64,000 bases of DNA from Pseudomonadota bacterium. Its GTDB lineage: Bacteria; Desulfobacterota; Binatia; Binatales; Binataceae. A program made the translations under genes and the position numbers. Positions 59,849-64,000 of this stretch are shown in pieces (the stretch's first letter is position 1; each line of letters begins with the position of its first letter). The stretch is taken from assembly GCA_021325355.1 (NCBI GenBank), contig JAJPHI010000009.1:124001-188000 (forward strand). The letters run 5' to 3'. Below the pieces are notes generated by a model. That model did no database searches and was not told the DNA's origin. It saw only the letters and a program-made list of their open reading frames with translations.

Positions 59849-61348
59849 CTATCCGGCGGCCCTGAACATCGCGGCGACGTCGCGGCGGACGACTTTTCCT
59901 GTGGCGTTGCGCGGTAACGCGGCGACGAAACGAATTTCCACGGGTACTTTGAAATCGGCCAGATACTCCCGGCAAAGGCGCTTCAGTCGCGCGGCGTCGG
60001 TGTCGCCCTTGAGCACCACCGCCGCCCATACGACTTCGCCGTACTTGGGATCCGGCATCCCGAACACCGAGGCCTCGGCGACGGCCGAATCGCGGAGCAG
60101 CGTGGCCTCGATTTCGTTGGGCGCGATCTTTTCCCCGCCGCGGTTGATCAACTCCTTGAGGCGGCCGGTCAGGGTCAGATAGCCGTCCGCGTCGCAGACG
60201 CCCATGTCGCCGCTGCGAAACCAGCCGTCCATGAAAGCCTCGAGATTGGCCCGCGGATTGTCGCGATATCCGGTCATCACCTTGGGCCCGCGCACGATCA
60301 CTTCGCCGGCCTGATTTGCCCCAAGACGCTTGCCGGTCGGGTCGATAATGGCGATTTCGACCCCGGTGGGAAGCCCGACGCTGCCCGGCTTATGGGGACG
60401 CGGCGGCAGCGGATTGGAGGCGGCCTGATGGGTGGTTTCGGTCATCCCGTAGGCCTCGATAACCGGCGCGCCGAAGCGTTCCTCGAGCTTGCCGAGCACT
60501 GCCGGCGCAAGCGACGCCGAGCATGAACGAATGAAGCGCGGGCCATGATATGGCGCACCGTCACCGTCGGCGCGCGCGAGCAGCACCAGATGGATCGTCG
60601 GGACCGCGGTGTACCAGGTGGCGCCATACGCCTGAAAGGCGCTCCAGAAGCTCGCGGCGGAGAACCGCGGCGGCACGATCAGCGTCCCGCCGGAGGACAG
60701 CGTCGAGAGCGCGGCCCCGATCAGCCCGTGCCCGTGGAACAACGGCATCACCAGCAGGGTGCGGTCGGCGGGACTCAGGGCGTAGTGGGCGGCGATATCA
60801 AGGGCGGAGGCCAGGAGATTCGCCTGGGTCAGCGGCACCATCTTCGGGCGGCCGGTACTGCCGCTCGTCTGCAGGAGCAGCGCCGCCTGATCGGCGGCTG
60901 GTGGGGGCGGAGCGCCAAGCGACCGCGGCGTCGCTCCGTCCAGCGTGACCGCGCCGCGCGCGTCCAGTTCCGGAGACCATAGCTGGACGCCGAGCTCGCG
61001 CGCCGCCTCCGCAGCCGTCGCATCACCGGCGCGCGCGAGGAGTGCGCGCGCGCGATTATCCATCAGCGAGGCTTTCAGCTCCTCGACCCGAAAAGCCGGG
61101 TTAAGGGGAGCGACGGTGATACCGAGCCGCGTGAGCGCCAGAAATAGCTCGATAAACTCGAGGCTGTTGGGCAAAAACATCGCCGCGCAATCGCCCGGCC
61201 GCAAGCCGCGCGCCGCCAACTCGGCGGCCAATCGTTCGCTCGCCTCCGCGAGGTCGCGGTAGGTAATGGAGAGCGCGGGCTCGAGCGAAATGATCGCCGG
61301 TTCGGCACTCCGCGGGTCGTCAATCAGCTTTGCCAACGTGTCGCGCAT
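59849..61348 (-). CDS. Oxalate--CoA ligase (AAE3-like acyl-CoA synthetase)
   Basis: 499-residue AMP-forming synthetase. The P-loop is TSGSTGRPKMVPLT; then LFHGHGL, TWYTAVPTIHLVLL, RFIRSCSASLAP, EAYGMTETTHQAASNPLPP, GWFRSGDMG, GRLKELINRGGEKIAPNEIE and the catalytic Lys in RNATGKVVRR. Several of these (ATWYTAVPTIH, SCSASLAP, THQAASNPLPP) are nearly those of plant AAE3 and yeast Pcs60, which activate oxalate to oxalyl-CoA. The tight linkage with oxc makes oxalate the most likely substrate. ATG 61348; upstream promoter not obvious. Confidence 0.9.
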   Translation of the reverse strand: MRDTLAKLIDDPRSAEPAIISLEPALSITYRDLAEASERLAAELAARGLRPGDCAAMFLPNSLEFIELFLALTRLGITVAPLNPAFRVEELKASLMDNRARALLARAGDATAAEAARELGVQLWSPELDARGAVTLDGATPRSLGAPPPPAADQAALLLQTSGSTGRPKMVPLTQANLLASALDIAAHYALSPADRTLLVMPLFHGHGLIGAALSTLSSGGTLIVPPRFSAASFWSAFQAYGATWYTAVPTIHLVLLARADGDGAPYHGPRFIRSCSASLAPAVLGKLEERFGAPVIEAYGMTETTHQAASNPLPPRPHKPGSVGLPTGVEIAIIDPTGKRLGANQAGEVIVRGPKVMTGYRDNPRANLEAFMDGWFRSGDMGVCDADGYLTLTGRLKELINRGGEKIAPNEIEATLLRDSAVAEASVFGMPDPKYGEVVWAAVVLKGDTDAARLKRLCREYLADFKVPVEIRFVAALPRNATGKVVRRDVAAMFRAAG

Positions 61349-61475
61349 CTGCTTCCTGACCTGGCCTAACTTAGCCCGGATTTCGGGCGGGCATCCGGAT
61401 TATCTTAGAGTATGCAAAGCCCGCTGAGACAGAGACGGCAACAAAATTGGTGAGGCGGCAAATTAGGGGGTTGAT

Positions 61476-61552
61476 TGGTTGCGGGGGAGGGATTTGAACC
61501 CACGACCTCCGGGTTATGAGCCCGGCGAGCTACCAGACTGCTCCACCCCGCC
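61476..61552 (-). tRNA. Initiator tRNA-fMet (anticodon CAU), CCA encoded
   Basis: 77-nt cloverleaf on the minus strand. Anticodon CAU (61516-61518) sits on a stem with the three G:C pairs (GGG/CCC) that mark initiator tRNAs; the D-arm GGAGCAG...GGTAGC and TTCAAAT loop are standard and CCA is encoded (61478-61476). The unpaired 1:72 end is G1:A72 here, not the usual C1:A72. The T-stem has a U50:U64 mismatch. Confidence 0.95.
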
Positions 61553-61557
61553 CGCGC

Positions 61558-61587
61558 ATAGTAACGATCGTCTTACGGGCGGGTCAA
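61558..61587 (-). promoter_or_regulatory. Promoter of the initiator tRNA
   Basis: Minus strand: TTGACC (61587-61582), then TACTAT after 18 bp (61563-61558) or TTACTA after 17 bp (61564-61559). The predicted start falls at 61551-61552, the first base of the mature tRNA. Confidence 0.6.
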
Positions 61588-61635
61588 CGGGGGGTGACGA
61601 CAAACCGCGCAAGTCGCTGGAGGGCATCTCGGGCT

Positions 61636-62712
61636 TCAGCGCAGGTTGCCGGGCGCGAGCCGATCGCGCAGATGATCGCCGAGAAAGTTGAACGCCATCA
61701 CGGCCAGCGAAAGAAAAAGCCCGGGGAGAAGGACCCAGGGATAGTGTTCGATATTCTGCGGATCCATCGCCTGGCTCAGCAGGTTGCCCCAGCTCGCGGC
61801 AGGCTCCTGGATGCCGAGTCCGAGCAGCGAAAGCGCGCTCTCGCCGAGCATGTAGCCGGGAATCGAAAGGGAGGCATTGATCGCCGCAAACCCGAGCATC
61901 GCGGGTATTACGTGGCGCGCGAGGATTCGCGCACGCGAGCCGCCGAGGGCGCGGCCAGCGACCACGAACGGTTCCGCGCGAATCGCCGCCGCCATCCCGC
62001 GAATCACCCGCGCGAAGCTCGCCCAACTGATGAAGGACATGATGGCGACGATCAGGAAGAAGCTCGTCACCGTGCTGACCCCGGAGGGGATCACCGCGGC
62101 GAGGGCGAGCAGAAAGTAAAACTGCGGCAAAGACATCTCGATTTCGCACCAGCGCATGATGAGGTTGTCGATCCGTCCGCCGACATAGCCGGAGAAAGCC
62201 CCGACAAAGAGGCCGAGCGAGAAGCTGATCAGAACGCCCACCAGGCCGATACACATGCTGACGCGGGCGCCGTAAACGATGCGCGAGAAGAGGTCGCGGC
62301 CGAGCCCTTCGCTGCCCATGAGAAAATACGGCGTCGAGGCATCTTCGGTGGTGAAGAGATGTCCGCGGTAAAAGAAGCGCAGGTAGGTCTTGCGGCTCAG
62401 ATCGGGCACGAAACGACGGGCGAGCGGATCGACCATCTTCAAGGGATAGGCGAAGAGCCAGCCATGGACGCGGTCGGCACCGCGCGTCAGATGCAGGGCC
62501 ATCGGGGGGCAATCGGGAAGGTCGCGATACTGCCGGACCGGATCATAGGGGGCGATTAGCGGCGAGGCGGCGGCGAAGAGATAAAAAATCACGAGCATTA
62601 CCAGCGAGGCCCGCGCCGGCCAGCGCATCAGTCGCCATTCGCGCGCGAGCGCGCCGCGGTCGCGCCGCTCCTCGGCGAAGGCGGGTTCAAGCGTTCGCGG
62701 CAGTGCGCTCAT
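61636..62712 (-). CDS. Oligopeptide/dipeptide ABC transporter permease, DppC/OppC type
   Basis: 358-residue inner-membrane permease with an N-terminal helix (about 33-53), a long periplasmic loop of some 100 residues, and a five-helix transport core (about 145-350). The marker GSEGLGRDLFSRIVYGARVSM is typical of DppC/OppC, as are the EAA loop (VVAGRALGGSRARILARHVIP) and ESALSLLGLGIQEPAASWGNLL. The loop between the first helix and the core is longer than in E. coli DppC. ATG overlaps the stop of the partner permease (ATGA), so the pair is co-translated. Confidence 0.93.
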   Translation of the reverse strand: MSALPRTLEPAFAEERRDRGALAREWRLMRWPARASLVMLVIFYLFAAASPLIAPYDPVRQYRDLPDCPPMALHLTRGADRVHGWLFAYPLKMVDPLARRFVPDLSRKTYLRFFYRGHLFTTEDASTPYFLMGSEGLGRDLFSRIVYGARVSMCIGLVGVLISFSLGLFVGAFSGYVGGRIDNLIMRWCEIEMSLPQFYFLLALAAVIPSGVSTVTSFFLIVAIMSFISWASFARVIRGMAAAIRAEPFVVAGRALGGSRARILARHVIPAMLGFAAINASLSIPGYMLGESALSLLGLGIQEPAASWGNLLSQAMDPQNIEHYPWVLLPGLFLSLAVMAFNFLGDHLRDRLAPGNLR

Positions 62713-63689
62713 TGGGCAGCGAGGGTGGCGAAATCGACGCGCGGATCGACGGCGACAAGCGCGAGGTCGGCGAGCAGGTTGCCGACCAGCAGCAGAATCG
62801 TCCCCATCAGCACCGAAGCCATCACCAGCGGCACGTCGAGTGAACGGACCGCATTGAGCAGCAGCAGGCCGAGCCCCTGGAGATTCATCACGGCCTCGAC
62901 CAGGGCGGCGCCGCTCAGGAGGTCAGCCAGCGCATACCCGGCCATCGTGACGAACGGGTTCAGGGCGTTGCGCAGCACGTGTTTGTAAAGCACGCGCGAT
63001 TCGGGCAGGCCCTTGGCGCGGGCGGTGCGCACGAACTCGGCGTTTTTGATCTCGAGGATTTGCGAGCGCATCAGCCGCATCAGCGACGCCATCCCCGCAA
63101 GCCCCAGCACGGCCGCCGGCAGCACCAGGTGATTGATGCGATCGGCGACCTTGCTCCACGTATCGAGGCTGGCGTAGTCGGGCGAGAACGTGCCGCCCAC
63201 TGGAAACCATCCTGTGCGCAGCGCGAAATCCATCGCGAGAAAGGCCAGGAAAAAGGCCGGCACCGACATGCCGAGAAAGCACGCCACCGAGAGGATACGG
63301 TCGACGATCGAGTTCTGCCGCATCGCGACGATAACTCCGATCGGGATGGCGAGAAGCCACGAGAGCAGCATGCTCGCGAGCGACAGGAGGACCGTATTGA
63401 AGGCGCGGGAGGCGATCAGAAAGGTGACGTTGGTGCGATATTGAAGCGAGATGCCGAAATCGAGATGGAGCACCGCCCACAGCCAGCGGCCATAACGGAC
63501 CAGCAGCGGCTGATCGAGGCCGAACTGCGCTTCCATCTGCTTGATGACCGCTTCGGGGATGCGCGGATCCATCGCGAGGTTGGAAACGAAGTTTCCGGGC
63601 ACCAGGGCCATGGCACAGAAGGTGATGAAGGTGATCCCGATTATCAGCGGGATCATCAGGAGCAGGCGGCGGACGATAAAGCGCGCCAT
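62709..63689 (-). CDS. Oligopeptide/dipeptide ABC transporter permease, DppB/OppB type
   Basis: 326-residue permease with six helices. The N-terminus MARFIVRRLLLMIPLIIGIT is the classical DppB start; RYGRWLWAVLHLDFGISLQY and the EAA loop FVRTARAKGLPESRVLYKHVLRNA follow. Together with the DppC-type gene it forms the membrane channel for peptides or other solutes (nickel, oligosaccharides and opines are also moved by this family). The solute-binding protein gene ends nine bases before its start; ATPase subunits would lie outside or elsewhere. Confidence 0.93.
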   Translation of the reverse strand: MARFIVRRLLLMIPLIIGITFITFCAMALVPGNFVSNLAMDPRIPEAVIKQMEAQFGLDQPLLVRYGRWLWAVLHLDFGISLQYRTNVTFLIASRAFNTVLLSLASMLLSWLLAIPIGVIVAMRQNSIVDRILSVACFLGMSVPAFFLAFLAMDFALRTGWFPVGGTFSPDYASLDTWSKVADRINHLVLPAAVLGLAGMASLMRLMRSQILEIKNAEFVRTARAKGLPESRVLYKHVLRNALNPFVTMAGYALADLLSGAALVEAVMNLQGLGLLLLNAVRSLDVPLVMASVLMGTILLLVGNLLADLALVAVDPRVDFATLAAQ

Positions 63690-63698
63690 CCGAAACCC

Positions 63699-64000
63699 TC
63701 AATCAGCGCGGAATTCGATCATTTCGGGACGGTAAAGACCCCAGACCGTTGGCACATAATTCTGCAGGCTGTTTTTATACGCAATAAAGCGCCGCGCGCG
63801 AACCGTCTCGATGATCGGCAACTGGTCGTGGAGGATTTCCTGAATACGCCAGTAGTAGGGCGCTCGCGCCTGCGGATCCATCACGGCCGCGCCCTCGTCG
63901 AGGAGCCGGTCGATCTCCGCCTCCCACGGCGTCGCCGGGGTCGGCTCGGAAGGATTCCACAGATGCAGATTGCCGGAGGAGCGCAGAAAATTGGCGCCGT
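63699..64000 (-). CDS. Solute-binding protein of the peptide ABC transporter (SBP family 5), 3' part only
   Basis: Only the C-terminal 99 residues are in the window; the frame runs off its right end, so the gene starts beyond 64000. The visible part shows the family-5 pattern: SSGNLHLWNPSEPTPATPWE, then AEIDRLLDEGA, RAPYYWRIQEILHDQLPII and a final VPTVWGLYRPEMIEF. This periplasmic or lipid-anchored protein would present the substrate to the DppB/DppC-type permeases directly downstream (9-bp gap to the DppB start). Substrate class cannot be read from this fragment. Confidence 0.9.
   Translation of the reverse strand, partial: GANFLRSSGNLHLWNPSEPTPATPWEAEIDRLLDEGAAVMDPQARAPYYWRIQEILHDQLPIIETVRARRFIAYKNSLQNYVPTVWGLYRPEMIEFRAD

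Noticed and set aside
1-64000. CRISPR arrays, phage genes, transposases, rRNA genes, integration sites
   Set aside because: None was seen: no regularly spaced repeats, no terminal inverted repeats with a transposase, no phage structural genes; the only tRNA shows no flanking duplication of its 3' end in the window.

Overview
The window is a 64 kb, GC-rich (about 63-65% by eye), densely coded bacterial chromosome segment with no phage, IS element, CRISPR array or plasmid gene. Many genes start with GTG. The content is a mix of housekeeping enzymes (CysS, MurA, HisD/B/A, PrmC, CobT/CobS, GlgB, transaldolase, YacG, an initiator tRNA) and soil-type catabolic or accessory genes: luciferase-like monooxygenases, MaoC/crotonase enzymes, a class III CoA-transferase, an extradiol dioxygenase, oxalate degradation, and a YCF48/RND/DUF1302 envelope set. 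This mix, with typical Gram-negative outer-membrane proteins (OmpA lipoprotein, DUF1302 porin-like protein), suggests an uncultured deltaproteobacteria-like lineage; candidate phylum Binatota (Desulfobacterota_B) is my best guess, but it is an inference from gene repertoire, not from a marker alignment.

Layout. 1-5.4 kb (+): end of a NitT/TauT-like ABC permease, cobT-cobS, an A-type Fe-S carrier, a FabG-like reductase, a stand-alone LeuA/CimA-type regulatory domain behind a near-consensus promoter, and a secreted protein. 5.4-16.2 kb: an SDR (-), then cysS, prmC, murA-hisD-hisB-hisA, a single-chain NDP-forming acyl-CoA synthetase and a zinc alcohol dehydrogenase (+). 16.2-22.6 kb: yacG and glgB (-), a double-hotdog MaoC protein (+), pepP and transaldolase (-). 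22.6-24.8 kb (+): an unknown gene, an F420/FMN luciferase-family enzyme and a crotonase lacking both classical glutamates. 24.8-27.1 kb (-): ampG-ppk2. 27.2-31.8 kb (+): a YqgE-family protein with a signal peptide and the YCF48-RND exporter pair, closed by a textbook terminator. 31.8-43.3 kb: small enzymes in both directions, then a long minus-strand run (ompA lipoprotein, secreted protein, kinase-like phosphotransferase, BphC-type dioxygenase, two MFS transporters, CoA-transferase). 43.6-50.1 kb (+): CPA2 antiporter, SAM hydroxide adenosyltransferase, site-2 protease, luciferase-family enzyme and a hydrolase. 50.2-55.2 kb (-): DUF1302 protein, MFS transporter, peroxiredoxin, SMP-30 lactonase. 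55.3-57.8 kb (+): an orphan 811-residue P-loop ATPase. 57.8-64 kb (-): small membrane protein, oxalyl-CoA decarboxylase with oxalate-CoA ligase, tRNA-fMet, and an oligopeptide ABC transporter cut by the window end.

Functional links. The ligase and decarboxylase at 58.1-61.3 kb form a complete CoA-dependent oxalate-to-formyl-CoA route. AmpG and PPK2 appear co-transcribed. The YCF48 and RND genes overlap; their usual partner DUF1302 lies 18.5 kb away, and its upstream DNA shares a short motif with that of ompA. Several genes (cysS, the acyl-CoA synthetase, possibly ampG) have a -10-like element placed so that transcription would begin almost at the start codon, suggesting leaderless mRNAs.

Most novel points: the orphan ATPase, the stand-alone allosteric domain, and the initiator tRNA with a G1:A72 end and a promoter placed at its mature 5' end. 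No multi-gene defence or otherwise undescribed system is obvious.
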